The notes beneath the pieces are model-generated. The model worked only from the letters and a program-made list of their open reading frames with translations. It ran no database searches and was not told where the DNA came from. Of a stretch of 64,000 bases of DNA, positions 22,831 through 33,325 are shown in pieces. Origin of the DNA: Lactuca virosa. Its lineage: Eukaryota; Streptophyta; Magnoliopsida; Asterales; Asteraceae. Position numbers and translations under genes: made by a program. Numbering within the stretch: position 1 is the stretch's first letter; every line of letters begins with the position of its first letter. The stretch lies in contig CAKMRJ010005523.1 of assembly GCA_928212115.1 (NCBI GenBank), forward strand, positions 147,377,389 to 147,441,388, in the 5' to 3' direction.

Positions 22831-22925
22831 CCTACCCGTTCGGCTAACGACCCTCCACCAGTCAAGGAAGCGGTGGGTGAGAGTGGACACCCATTAAACT
22901 GCCATTTTATAGGCAGTAACCTTAT
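22831..22925 (-). ncRNA. Structured leader block, Copia copy 1
   Basis: The minus-strand RNA can form three neighbouring hairpins: ACTGCC/GGCAGT, TGGGTG/CACCCA and CCACC/GGTGG. The block is almost unchanged in copy 2 (45721-45815) although the surrounding sequence varies. It is part of the element transcript, not a separate gene. A packaging or translation role is only a guess. Confidence 0.4.
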
Positions 22926-23107
22926 ACCCCCCTTATAGACCGACTTCATGAATGAGGCCTACTAACGGTAAGACTGACTTTACTCTTATACATATATATA
23001 AATATTAATAACTTATAATATTATAAAGTATAAGGGTTGAATTTTAACTTTTAAAATTCTAAGGGCTAACTTGGAATTAAAGTATTCATAAGTGAAAACT
23101 TTTCAAA

Positions 23108-23483
23108 TTCCAAAACTTGAGGGCAAGTTTTGAAACTATTCAAAACTAATTAATTCCATAACTTATGAGTTTAAAGTAGTTTTAATTAAAAAAAAAAAAA
23201 AAACTCTTCAAGTTCCATAACTTGCGGACAAGTTATGGAAGACTTTAAACTAATTAATAAAAAAAAAATAACTTTTTTTTTATTGTAACTTATGGAACTA
23301 ATTAAGGTTACACTTTTTTTTAATTTAATGAAGAGACTCTTGAACCTCCATAACTTGAGGACAAGTTATGGAGTCATAAAACCATTTAATTAGAACTAGA
23401 CTCTTCATTTTGTAACCTTTGCCAACTTTTATGAGTTTTATGATTCTTAAATGTGACTTTTCATATAACTTGAGGACAAGTTA
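23108..23483 (-). repeat. Four-hairpin array in leader of Copia copy 1
   Basis: Hairpins at 23466-23483 (7-bp stem), 23346-23373 (12 bp), 23213-23240 (12 bp) and 23108-23135 (12 bp including a G-U pair), each with a four-base loop TCCT, TCCT, TCCG and CCCT on the minus strand. The last stem changes a T-A pair to A-T relative to the others yet stays paired. Confidence 0.75.
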
Positions 23484-23825
23484 CAAAAACACACTTTGGA
23501 ATCAACTCTTAGATTAAAATGGATTGAAAACAACTATTTCACACAACTTTTCTATTAATCTAAGAACCTCATAAGAACAAGATAATTCAAATCATCAATC
23601 TTCAAGAAATTAGCATGAACATACAAACTAATACAAATCTTGAAATTATGACAATTATCTTAGAAATTGGATTAGCATGAACATTACCACATCAAAAAGA
23701 AGTTTATAAGTCCAAAAACATCTTAGGGTAATGTTCCTAGTCCAATTCCAGCCAAAACAATCGAATATATGCATCCAACTCGATTTTTCAGCTACTTTTG
23801 CAAGTATAACAAGAAAACAAGCCTA

Positions 23826-23839
23826 GGCTCTGATACCAC
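23826..23839 (-). other. Primer-binding site of Copia copy 1
   Basis: Minus-strand GTGGTATCAGAGCC directly abuts the 5' LTR; complementary to initiator tRNA-Met. Confidence 0.92.
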
Positions 23840-24592
23840 TGTTGGGTTATGAGCATTCTAACACTCCTAAATGTACATGCAACCCTAAATACCTTGGATC
23901 TATGTTTTCTCTATTATACATACAATTATGAACATCCAAGGTATTATCCTAATCTAGCATACAAAATAATAAATATAACAAGATATAATACATACCTCTT
24001 TGATGTAGAATGTCTTCATGAAGCTTGAGTGCCTAGTGCCCCAAGTGTAACACCTCAAATGGTTCACACACACCAAATACACTTGGAATAACTTGAGAGA
24101 AACTTGAACACTCCTTGAAATCATCTAGCCCTCACACTCACACATTAGTGCACGATTTCTTGAGCCATGGGATTCTTTTATATGGTGGCTATTAGGGTTA
24201 CACCATGTAACTCATAACTTTACCCATTCCTTATGCTCCATGGATTTTAACCTCCATGGAGTATCCATGGGTCACCCCATGGACTTAGTCCAACATAAGG
24301 AATCTTGGATCACAAGCCCACATATATAAGAATGAATGATTTACACAATCAACCCATATATTTAATTAGTCTCCTTTTGATCACTTAATTAATTCCAAAT
24401 TTAATTCTTGATCAATACTAATTAAATAACCTTATTAATATATTAGAACTTATAATATATTAACCAACCTTAAGTGTTATTTCTCTCATTATAGTCTATC
24501 CAAATGCATGATGCCATGCAACCCAAATGGACCATGCCGGGTCGGGTCAAGTCTTACCAATTATAGTTATGGACTTAGACATTAATCCAACA
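23840..24592 (-). repeat. 5' LTR of Copia copy 1
   Basis: 753 bp; TATAAAA on the minus strand at 24183-24177. Nearly identical to 17143-17894. Confidence 0.93.
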
Positions 24593-24597
24593 GTGAG
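24593..24597. other. Target-site duplication of Copia copy 1, right
   Basis: GTGAG, identical to 17138-17142. Confidence 0.93.
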
Positions 24598-24786
24598 TGA
24601 CACTCATATTTAGGGATGATCATTTTGGAGTGTTAGACTAGAGAGAGAAATTTGTACAAACCCCTTTGTATATCCTTTCTAGATCTAATATGAGCTTAAA
24701 CAAATTTATTTACTCCTTGTGTTCTTGAGTTTACATGATGATTCACTAGATCTTTTCTAATTCCGCACATATCATCATAATCAACA
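24598..24786 (+). repeat. 3' LTR of element S, right part
   Basis: Resumes after Copia copy 1 and ends ATCAACA, the inverted match of the TGTT start. Together with 17059-17142 the LTR is about 273 bp, short for a Sirevirus, so the exact end is uncertain. Confidence 0.5.
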
Positions 24787-24964
24787 CGACTACACAAGGG
24801 CCCGGCTTGATGGCATGGCGTGCATTCTCCAGTGTTTTCACATTTAGCTTTTGTACACTGAATTCAAAAATAATATGGATATGTATTGGGATTTTTGTAC
24901 TTCCTATGGATGATGATTATGAAATTAAAAGTTTAAAAATTTTCTGAAAATTTGGGTTGTTACA
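24787..24964 (+). repeat. 3' tail of 5' LTR, element C
   Basis: Ends GGGTTGTTACA three bases before the PBS. Only about 178 bp remain here; the rest probably lies left of the window, beyond S. Confidence 0.6.
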
Positions 24965-24967
24965 AGT

Positions 24968-24980
24968 TGGTATCAGAGCC
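24968..24980 (+). other. Primer-binding site of element C
   Basis: TGGTATCAGAGCC, complementary to the initiator tRNA-Met 3' end. Confidence 0.93.
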
Positions 24981-25677
24981 TTGGTTTGAGAGATTCAGGC
25001 ACACTTCTGGGTGTGTCAGAACTCAAACTGAGGGAATGGTAACAATTGTTTTTCACAAAGAAACTAAAGTTAAATTTCTTGAAAACAGTTTTTATAAGAA
25101 AAAAGGGAGAATACAATGCACGTAATCGCTGAGCTCAAGTTAGTATTCCCAATGTTTTAGTCATGCTATAGAATATATGGAAATATGGCTGTATGGATTA
25201 CCTGCTAAGTGTATGCTTTCAAAGTTATACATGTTTAGGATTGCATATCCCTAAAATGAGGGAATCTTCCTTATTCATGTTCCTTGTTTGGTTGTCGTTT
25301 AGGGTAGAAGCTTTATTTGACAGTCTATGTGATTCTTTTTGTGTATAACTTGCATGCATAGGGCAACCTACTATGATTAATCTGGGTTCCTGGTTTGGTG
25401 AGGGTTGACAATCCTAGGGCAGTCTAGGATCTGAGTTAGTGTTGTGTTTATGAGTTATGATTTATGATTTATGATTGGATGATTTAGGGATATCAGGTAT
25501 GGCCTTGGGGAAGGTACAGGTTGGTGTGGAAAGTAGGATTGGGCTTGTACTACTGAAAGCACATGACCTGTACCCAAAGCAATGACAGACCTGACAGTTC
25601 TTAGAAGTCCGGTAAGGAGGAATCTCTTTCGAATTCCTTATCTTGGTTATTTGTGATATTTTCAGTTGAGGATAGTG

Positions 25678-26828
25678 ATGATCACGCGAGGTTTAGGATC
25701 ATGATCAAGATCAGGTTCGGGCTCCGGTGTAGAGCCCATGGATTAGAGGTTGCGCGATCTTATCGTAGCCGAGGTTACTCGTGGCATCCTTGACGCTACC
25801 CCGGTAATTTTTGGTACCGTCAAGGAGGGCATCATGGATATCATGGAGTAGAGGCTCAGGTCCTTCCGAGCCGAGATTGCTGCAGGTCAGATTGGGGCCC
25901 GAGCTCCCTCGTTCAGTGAGTTTAAGGCGTATGGAGCACCTGAGTTCTTCGGGGTCAGGGACCCCATTACTAGCCGACGTTGGGTGCCAGACATGGAGAA
26001 TGCCCAGCGCACGAGTTTTTTCCATGAGGCGGCAAAGGTGGGGTTCGCATCTCATATGTTGAGGGATTGAGCACGAGACTGGTGGGAGGAGGTGACCCAT
26101 GAGGTGGGGTCAGCATGGGTGACTGAGATGACTTGGGAGGAGTTTGTGAGGAGGTTTGATCAGGAGTTTGCACCATCCATTGAGGTGCAGCATTTGGTGA
26201 GAGAGTTCCAAGATCTACAGCAGACTACAGAGACTGTGGTGGAGATCACTACCAACTTTCGATAAAGGGCACTTTTGGTTCCGCAGTACGGTGAGGATGA
26301 GGAGATGAAGATGACTAGGTATCATTCCATGTTGAGGGATGATATTCGGGAGTTTGTGCGTTTTTTAGGGTGCAAGACCCTGAATGAGATGGTGGAGAAG
26401 TCCTAGGAACGGGAGATTGAGTTAGAGCTTCGTACGAAGTGGAAGCCGGAGTCAGGCCAAGAAGCCTAAGACCTATGATCCTCCCAGCAGGGGCTAACAG
26501 GGTCGTGGCCGTTGTGCCAAGTGCGGTCAGCCGCACAATGGGGCCTGTCGAGCAGCAGCCTCGGTATGTTATGCTTGTGGCCAGCCAGGCCATATGAACA
26601 GGGATTTCCCTAAGAAGGGCTTGTTTTGTTTTCTATGCAACCAGACCGGTCATAAAAAGGTCGATTGTCCGAAGTTAGTCAGAGGAGGAGGAGCAGTAGC
26701 GGCGCTTGTGCCTGTCATGATGAGGATTATAGATGGTCGCCCGATCAAGGCGAAAGCTCCTGCGGTGAAGAGTCACGCATTCCAGCTTACTACTGAGGAG
26801 GCCCGAGCAGCACCAGATGTCGTTACTG
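25678..26828 (+). pseudogene. gag pseudogene of element C
   Basis: The start at 25678 (MITRGLGS, then a TGA) parallels the D gag start. The frame carries the capsid phrases RDWWEEVTHE-like and FVRRFDQEF but is stopped repeatedly (about 25702, 25736, 25848, 26070, 26264 and 26404) and shifted after 26450. It ends in three zinc-knuckle motifs: CAKCGQPHNGAC, CYACGQPGHMNRDF (last Cys lost) and CFLCNQTGHKKVDC (intact). The linker EEARAAPDVVTG closes it at 26828. Gag function is lost. Confidence 0.88.
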
Positions 26829-26893
26829 GTATGTGATATATTTATGCCATGTTTATTTTATTGCCATGCATATGTTATTATGATCTTGTATAG
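26829..26893 (+). other. Intron-like GT...AG spacer between gag and protease, element C
   Basis: 65 bp beginning GTATGTG and ending TTGTATAG interrupt the polyprotein between the linker PDVVT and TFLVNG. It contains stops and is AT-rich, as plant introns are. Element D has GTATGT at exactly the same point (12520-12515), whereas element B reads through without a spacer. Splicing is inferred. Confidence 0.55.
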
Positions 26894-27216
26894 AGACCTT
26901 CTTGGTCAATGGTTTGTCTGATCATGTTCTTTTTTATTCGGGGGCTACCCGATCATTCGTATCTCTTGCGCTCAACAAGAAGTTTCGGGATGCTCCGGGG
27001 ACCTTGGAATCTCCACTTGAGGTGGAGATTGCGGATGACTACACCGTGAGTTATGCGAGGCTAATTCGGAGGAGCGTTATGAATGTGTTCGAGGAGAGAT
27101 TTTTTATCGATTTGTTTCTAATTCCTTTGCGGTGTTTGAAGGTGATCGTCGGGATGGATTGGTTAGGGCCCAATAGGGCCATGATAGACTCTGAGCGTCA
27201 GCTAGTGAGAGTTTGA
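26894..27216 (+). pseudogene. Retroviral-type aspartic protease, element C
   Basis: RVP_2-type protease that would cut the polyprotein. The catalytic D-S-G-A motif reads YSGA (in HVLFYSGATRSFV), so the active-site Asp is replaced by Tyr. Downstream LIVGMDWL-like text (VIVGMDWLGPNRAMID) is normal. The domain ends at a TGA where an Arg codon (CGA) would fit; the reading then goes on towards the RT region with further breaks near 27290. Inactive. Confidence 0.85.
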
Positions 27217-28808
27217 ACCCCAAATGGGGGAGAACTGGTTATTCATGGACAGAGAGAGCCTCGCATGGGCCAGCTCTCTATTCGGCTGTGAGGGCTAGGA
27301 GGCTTCTTCAGCAGGGTTGTTCTGGGTTCTTAGCTTATGTTTCAGACACGAGGATTGAGGCCACGCCAGAGTTGAGCAATGTTCCGATTGTGCGAGATTT
27401 TCCTGACGTATTTCCTGAGGAGTTGCCAGGGGTGCCTCCGGAGAGGAAAGTGGAGTTTTGTATTGATTTAGTGCCTGGTGCGGCTCCGATAGCCAAGGCA
27501 CCGTATCGTCTATCTCCGCCTGAGATGCAAGAATTGTCTACACAGCTTCAGGAGCTGCTAGACCGAGGATTTATTCGTCCAAAAATTTCCCCGTGGGGAC
27601 CATCGATCATGTTCGTGAAAAAGAAAAATGGGTCATATAGGATGTGTATTGATTATCGGGAGCTGAACAAGCTAACCGTGAAGAACCGGTATTTGCTTTC
27701 GAGGATTGATGATTTTTTCGACCAGCTTCAGGGTGCATCTTAGTTTTCCAAGATTGATCTTCTGTTGGGGTATCACCATATGAGGATTAGGGATGAGGAT
27801 ATACCGAAGATGGCCTTCAGAACTCATTATGGTCACTATAAGTTTGTGGTGATGCCATTTGGGCTCACCAATGCTCCAGCAGTGTTCATGGATCTCATGA
27901 ACCGGGTTTGTAGACCGATGTTGGATCGGTCTGTGATCCTCTTCATTGATGATATTTTGGTCTATTCTAAGACCAAGGAGCAGCACGAGCAGCATTTGAG
28001 GGAGGAATTGGAGACCTTGAGGATAGAGAGGATATACGCCAAATTCTCCAAATGTGATTTTTGGTTGCGTGAGGTGCAGTTTTTAGGGCACATCATCAAT
28101 CAAAAGGGTATTTTGGTTGACCCAGCCAAAATTGAGGCGGTGATGTGTTGGGAGGTTCCGAAGAACGCATCTGAGATCTGGAGTTTCTTGGGTCTTGCAG
28201 GGTAGTATCATAGATTTATTCAGGATTTCTCCAAGAACGCCGTACCTTTGACTTTGTTTACCAAGAAAAGCATGACCTTTTGGGGGGGTCCAGATCTGCA
28301 GTTGGCATTCGAGACCTTGAGGAAGAAATTATGTGAGGCCCCGATTATAGCACTACCCAAGGGATTGGATGACTTTGTATTGTACTGTGATGCTTCTATT
28401 TTGGGATTAGGAGTGGTTCTGATGCAGAGGGGGCATGTGATAGCTTATGCCTCGAGACAGTTGAAGCCCCATGAGGCAAATTACCCCACTCATGACTTGG
28501 AATTGGGAGCGGTGGTGTTTTCCCTAAAGATTTGGATACATTATTTGTATGGGGTCCAATGCACCATTTTCACTGATCACAAGAGTTTAAAGTATTTGAT
28601 GGAACAGTAGAATCTAAATATGCGACATATGAGATGGCCCGATGTAGTAAAGGATTATGACTGTGAGATCTTGTATCATTCCGGGAAAGCCAATGTGGTA
28701 GCCGATGCTTTGAGCCGTAAGGTGGCAAGTGCTCCGATTCGAGATGTTTGCTTGAGGATGACAGTGATTTCACCTTTATTAGATATGATTAGGGAGGCAC
28801 AGGTGTAG
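27217..28808 (+). pseudogene. Reverse transcriptase and RNase H, element C
   Basis: RT copies element RNA to DNA and RNase H removes the RNA. RT motifs seen in order: FPDVFPEELPG, ISPWGPSIMFVKKK, RMCIDYRELNK, VVMPFGLTNAPAVFM and the catalytic box FIDDILVYS (near 27940). RNase H follows: YCDAS (near 28383), THDLELGAVV, FTDHKSL and ADALSR (near 28710). In-frame stops at 27741-27743, 28203-28205 and 28608-28610 break it. Apart from the stops the motifs are well kept. Confidence 0.92.
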
Positions 28809-30250
28809 GGTTTAAAAAGGGAGAACTGGAAGATCGAGCGGATTCGGGGACTAATTTAGTTGTTTGTTCTAGATGGTCAAGGGTTATTGACTCAGTGTGG
28901 AAGAGTTTGGGTTTTGGCGTCCGGGGTGTGAGGCAAAGAATCTTGGAGGAGGCACACAAGTCTAAGTTTTCTATCCATCCAGGGGCCACAAAGATGTATC
29001 GATACCTGAGACTGAGTTATTGGTGGCCCTGCATGAAGCGAGAGGTTGCGTGGTTTGTCGAGCGGTGTTTGGCCTGCAGGAAGGTCAAGGCCGAACATCA
29101 GATGCATCACAACAAGATGCAGTTGCTACCCATTACCATGTGGAAATGTGAAGAGATCTATATGGATTTTTATCACAAAGCTACCTAAGACGGCGCGGGG
29201 TGTGGATTCCATTTGGGTTATTGTGGACAGGTTGACCAAGAGTGCGTATTTTATTCCAATTTCCGAGAGTATCTCCGCCGAGAAATTAGCAGACATTTAT
29301 GTGTGGGAGGTCGTGGCCAGGCACGGGGTGCTGGTATCTGTGGTCTCGGACCGCGATGTTTATTTTATCTCCAGATTCTGGAGGAAGGTTCATGAGGAGT
29401 TGGGTACACAATTGCATTTCAGCACTGCTTACCACCCCCAGACCGACGGTCAGAGTGAACAGACGATTCATACGCTCGAGGATATGCTTAGGGCATGTGT
29501 ATTGGATTTCGGAGGGAGTTGGGATACTTACCTTCCACTAGCAGAGTTTTCATACAACAATAGTTATCATGCTAGTATTGACCGACCCCTGTTTGAGGCA
29601 CTGTATGGTCGGAGGTGTAGGACTCCATTTTGTTGGGGGGGGGGGAGGTTGGGCATCGATTTATGGGAAGCACGGAAGTGGTGCTTAAGACGACCGATAT
29701 GATCCAGTAGGTTCGCGACCGGTTTCAGACAGTGCAAAGCAGACAGAAGAGCTATGCGGATAGACACAGATCGGACCTGGAGCTCCAGGTCAAGGACATG
29801 GTGAACCTAAAGGTGTCACCCTGGATGTGTGTTATCCGGTTCAGAAGGCGGGGCAAGTTGAGCCCCAGGTATATTGGCCCGTTTCGGATTATCGCCCGGG
29901 TGGGAAAGTTTGCGTATCAGTTGGACTTGTCTGAGGAGCTTGGGCAGATCCACAGTATATTTCATGTGTTTTGCAGCTGCGGAAGTGTGTGGCTGATGAT
30001 TCGATGGTTGTATCGCTAGATGATATTAAGATTGATGAGAGCCTGAATTATATGGAAAAGCCCATGGCGATTCTAGATAGAGAAACGAAATCCCTTCGGA
30101 ACAAGGAAGTGAAGTTAGTAAAGGTGCAATGGCAGCATCGAAGAGGCTCCGAATGGACCTGGGAACCGGAGTACGAGATGAGAAAGCACTATCCGAACCT
30201 TTTTGCATCAGCAAATTCGAGGACGAAGTCTAGTTCAAGTGGGGGATATT
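28809..30250 (+). pseudogene. Integrase with chromodomain-like tail, element C
   Basis: Integrase would insert the cDNA. The HHCC zinc domain is at 28950-29100 (HPGATKMYRYLR...CLACRKVKAE). Core: DSIWVIVDRLTKSAYF, VSDRDVYF and a Glu in the expected third position (DGQSEQTIHTLEDML). C-terminal part: RYIGPFRIIARVG, then LRKCVADD and SEWTWEPEYE, ending SSSSGGYL at 30253, across the PPT. Frameshifts near 29090, 29640 and 29960. Sister sequence of the D fragment at 10604-11035. Confidence 0.92.
30236..30250 (+). other. Polypurine tract of element C
   Basis: CAAGTGGGGGATATT abuts the 3' LTR start TGTAATGATTGG at 30251. Confidence 0.8.
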
Positions 30251-30305
30251 TGTAATGATTGGTTCATGTATAAATCGTTTCTTAAATATTTGAAATTATT
30301 GTTGG

Positions 30306-30460
30306 AACTCGACGAGTTGGGGAGCTCCAACTCGTCGTGTTGAGAGGGATTGTGGCCGCGGGTTTTAATAACCCAACTCGGCGAGTCGGGGTGTCCAAAC
30401 TCGACGAGTTCGCGGCTGTGAAGAAAACCCTAATTTTAGGATTTTGAACCCTATTTAAAG
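30306..30460 (+). promoter_or_regulatory. ACTCGNCGAGT cluster and TATA-like box, LTR of C
   Basis: Palindromes at 30306-30318 (AACTCGACGAGTT), 30329-30341, 30375-30386 and 30399-30410 are followed after 41 bp by CTATTTAAAG at 30451. D shows the same order and spacing. Confidence 0.65.
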
Positions 30461-31189
30461 ACCCTAAACCCCCTTGGCTGGCCTCCTTACCAGCCTCCTC
30501 TGTCCAGAATCCCTAGATACGTGTATTACCTTCCAAGATTAAGTGTATGAGCTTGTGTGAGCTTGGAAAGTTAATTTTGGTGATTCTTTGGAAGGAGCTT
30601 TGAATTTGGAAGTACCTAGCTTGGAAGGGGGACCTTGGATCTAGAAACCATTCTTCAATAGCAATCTTTTTTAGGTATAAAGTCGACATCTTGTTTTGAT
30701 ATCATCCAGATCTCTTTAATGGAATTTTTAGCATGATTTTGGAATTTTGGTTGGGCTAGCCAAGATGTTGAAGGTTCCAGGGGTTATTATGTTAGATCTA
30801 ACCCCTTCATGACTTCTCATCGCTAAAAGTTGCAAAATTTATTAGTTCTAAGTCCCATTCATGCAATAAGTACCTCATTAAGTCCTTATTAAGCTCTAGA
30901 ATGTATTTCTACCGTGCATGGACGTAAAGTTGGAAACTTTACGTGATTATCCAACCTTTGGACTCTAGATCCGTGTTTCGGGTCTATATTGGGAGAGTTC
31001 AAGTTCTTAATGGATTAAGATTCACTCTAAAGAGCCTAGAGTTTGGGTTTGGTTCATAATGGATGGTTCTTACGGGTAAAGTTGGAAACTTTACCCTTAT
31101 AGGTATCATTTTGGAAGAGATCTGAGATTTGGATTCCATGGTTTCGATGGAATCAGCTTAATGCATTAATAGGTTGGATTTCTGGCCAC

Positions 31190-31290
31190 CTCGACGAGTT
31201 TATTAGTGAACTCGATGAGTTGATGGGATTTTGCCCGATCTGTATGGATGATGAAGGAACTCGACGAGTTGAGGGACAACTCGGCGAGTT
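31190..31290 (+). repeat. Second ACTCGNCGAGT cluster, transcribed part of LTR of C
   Basis: Copies at 31190-31200, 31209-31221, 31258-31270 and 31278-31290, about 0.75 kb downstream of the TATA-like box, as in D. Confidence 0.75.
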
Positions 31291-32061
31291 GGGTCCACTC
31301 AGGCCATTGACTTTGACCTTTGACCTTAGTCTTTAACCAAGTTTGACCTTTAAGGGGTTTTGGGGTATTTTGAGTTGTATTTAAGAAATTGTTTCTGTTA
31401 TAGGGTTGTGTAGAGTGGATATTTGGAGTCCCGACCTAGTCAGCTACTGTTCAGTATTGATATGAGTCTTCTCACCACACTCATGGGTCGAAGGCACCAA
31501 GGCCGGACAATTAATCGATATGTGATGATTAGTATATGAATGTGTAATGGTTTGCTATTTGATCTATGTACGGATTTATGTGAAGACCATGGGAGGAGCC
31601 CATGACACTTGGCAAGACCATGGGAGGAGCCCATGGCACGAGGATATAAGACCATGGAGGTAGCTCATGTGTAACACTAGTCAAAATAGGTCAATAGACA
31701 ATCACATGTGATTATCCCAATCATGTAATGTGATAAGAGTGTTATGTAGTTCATGATTAATTCTAATACAAATATTAACTTTCTTTATGATACAACTCAA
31801 AGTATACGTCCATACGATTCCAAAAATATAGAGAATGTCTGAATCTAACTTCGCATGAAGAAGTTATGATAAACCGAACACTATAAATCTCTATAGTAAG
31901 AGGAATTTAAAATATACTTAGAATTAGCTATTGAAGTCTAAAATAGAGTTGTAGTACTTGTAAATACCTACGCGTGCATATAAATAACGTTAAAAACGGA
32001 GTTCGTATGTGAAAGTACGACCTTCCGAAGATTCAGCTGTCAGAAACCCTAATCTGACTGA

Positions 32062-32325
32062 GCTCACGACGTGAGCACAGAACTCATGACGTGAGAAGTC
32101 ATTTATCCATATCTCGGAGTCTAGAAGGTGCGTGACGAGGCTACGAGGGGATAAGATCCAAACTATCGATGTGAGCAAGGATATCTCATGACGTGAGGAG
32201 TCACATGGCCACCTTCCGAAGCTAGGGGACGCAAATGGCAAGTCTACGGGATGAGCATGCATGACTCACGACGTGAGCCTTATAAAACTCATGACATGAG
32301 GTTCTAAAATCCTTACTATAAATAG
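32062..32325 (+). promoter_or_regulatory. CTCACGACGTGAG palindrome cluster and TATA box, LTR of A
   Basis: CTCACGACGTGAG or CTCATGACGTGAG at 32063-32075, 32083-32095, 32185-32197 and 32265-32277, and a decayed copy at 32288-32300. CTATAAATAG follows at 32316-32325. The word includes TGACGTG, similar to bZIP binding sites; regulation is inferred. Confidence 0.65.
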
Positions 32326-32759
32326 TAGGTCCGACTTTAGCCATTCTTACACCTAAACTTCTTTCCTTTCTCTCCTTTGCTGAAGCCATCTTGCATCCCG
32401 AGCCCCGACGACCTTGTACGCTGACCGTTTCTGCTTAGATTACATAAAATCACGCTGCTAGGGTGAGTTTCACGGCCCCACTTTCTAATATTTCGGGGGA
32501 AACGCATGCTAAATATTATATATACATTATTATTGTGTCTATATGATAGTATATTAGTATCAACGTAGATAGTTATAATAACCGGGATATAGTTATTTTA
32601 TATCTGAAAGTATACAACTATCGTAAAGTTGTTAGCATGTTATTGTTATAGTAGAATACTAATGTAGATCTTGAGTTATACTTAGGATTCTATATATATG
32701 TTGTGTGCGATATAGTTCCGAAGTTATACTCGGAAGTTCTATATGTTAATGGATAAGTT

Positions 32760-32905
32760 TGTTGTTATTGTTGGTTTTATGTTAAGATAAAACCCGGTAT
32801 GCTATATGTTGTTATTGTTAGTTTTATGTCAAGATAAAACTTGGTATGTTATATATTGTTATTGTTGGTTTTATGTCAAGATAAAACCTGGTTTTACCTC
32901 AAGTT
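32760..32905 (+). repeat. ~57-bp tandem repeat in LTR of A
   Basis: Three units of a TTGTTATTGTTGGTTTTATG phrase followed by TYAAGATAAAACYYGGTATG. GTTTTAT and ATAAAAC in each unit can pair. Confidence 0.8.
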
Positions 32906-33239
32906 ATAGTTGTTATACTGCCTAAATGATATGAAGTTAGGAGTAATGTTTAAAAGCATAGTCTAGTAACTTAGGGTTTTAGACATGAAGATGCTTTTGT
33001 GGTTGGAGCTATAGGACGCCGTCGAAGTTTACATGAGTAATTGTATTCATCAACTAAGCTTGGGGATCTTAGCAGAAATCCTCTGAACTGTAACCGTTAA
33101 TCCCGTGTGAGCGAGGAAGTCATGTATAATTAGTATACGAGTTGACCACCCCACTTGTGATTGTTAGCTACAGTCAACCATTAGCAAGTGACGAACTATC
33201 CTTTTACTTGTTATTGTTCCGGCGTCGATGAAGCGTGCG

Positions 33240-33325
33240 GTGTTCCTCATGGAAATCATGAGTGGGTTGTCCTCATGTAAATCATGAGTGGGTTTTCCTC
33301 ATGGAAATCATGAGTGGGTTTTATC
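33240..33325 (+). repeat. ~27-bp tandem repeat in LTR of A
   Basis: Three units of CCTCATGGAAATCATGAGTG plus GGTT; CTCATG and CATGAG are inverted within each unit. Confidence 0.85.

Larger units (their letters stand above)
17143..24592 (-). mobile_element. Copia copy 1: Ty1/Copia-type element with degenerate core, minus strand
   Basis: 7450 bp with GTGAG duplications and LTRs of 752 bp (17143-17894) and 753 bp (23840-24592). By eye the LTRs differ by six substitutions and three single-base indels, so insertion was recent. PBS on the right and PPT on the left give minus orientation. The core has only traces of gag and integrase and no long ORF, so it must depend on another element. It is the same family as Copia copy 2. 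Confidence 0.9.
5323..24786 (+). mobile_element. Element S: Sirevirus-like Copia remnant, plus strand, interrupted
   Basis: Once elements D (8355-16822) and Copia 1 (17143-24592) are removed with one copy of each target duplication, 5323-8349, 16823-17137 and 24593-24786 join smoothly. The joined sequence has a coding remnant, a long non-coding tract, four polypurine tracts and a short LTR starting TGTTATGG and ending ATCAACA. An array of several polypurine tracts before the 3' LTR is a described hallmark of Sireviruses (Copia genus). Protease, integrase and RT are not visible. The 5' end is hidden behind element L. Confidence 0.6.
24787..31669 (+). mobile_element. Element C: Ty3 gag-pol element, plus strand, both LTRs incomplete
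   Basis: Order: tail of 5' LTR (24787-24964), PBS, gag, intron-like spacer, protease, RT, RNase H, integrase, PPT (30236-30250), 3' LTR (30251-31669). The 5' LTR is probably split by insertion of S, and the 3' LTR is cut by element A at 31670. Domain order and motifs fit plant chromovirus-type Ty3 elements (Tekay-like is my inference). Many stops make it inactive. Confidence 0.85.
30251..31669 (+). repeat. 3' LTR of element C, left part
   Basis: Starts TGTAATGATTGG; TATA-like CTATTTAAAG at 30451-30460. Near its cut end it has two and a half units of ACCATGGGAGGAGCCCATG (31587-31665). Element A interrupts it at 31670. Confidence 0.75.

Noticed and set aside
24968..24980. tRNA-like match TGGTATCAGAGCC
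   Set aside because: Only a primer-binding site; no cloverleaf surrounds it or any of the other PBS sites.
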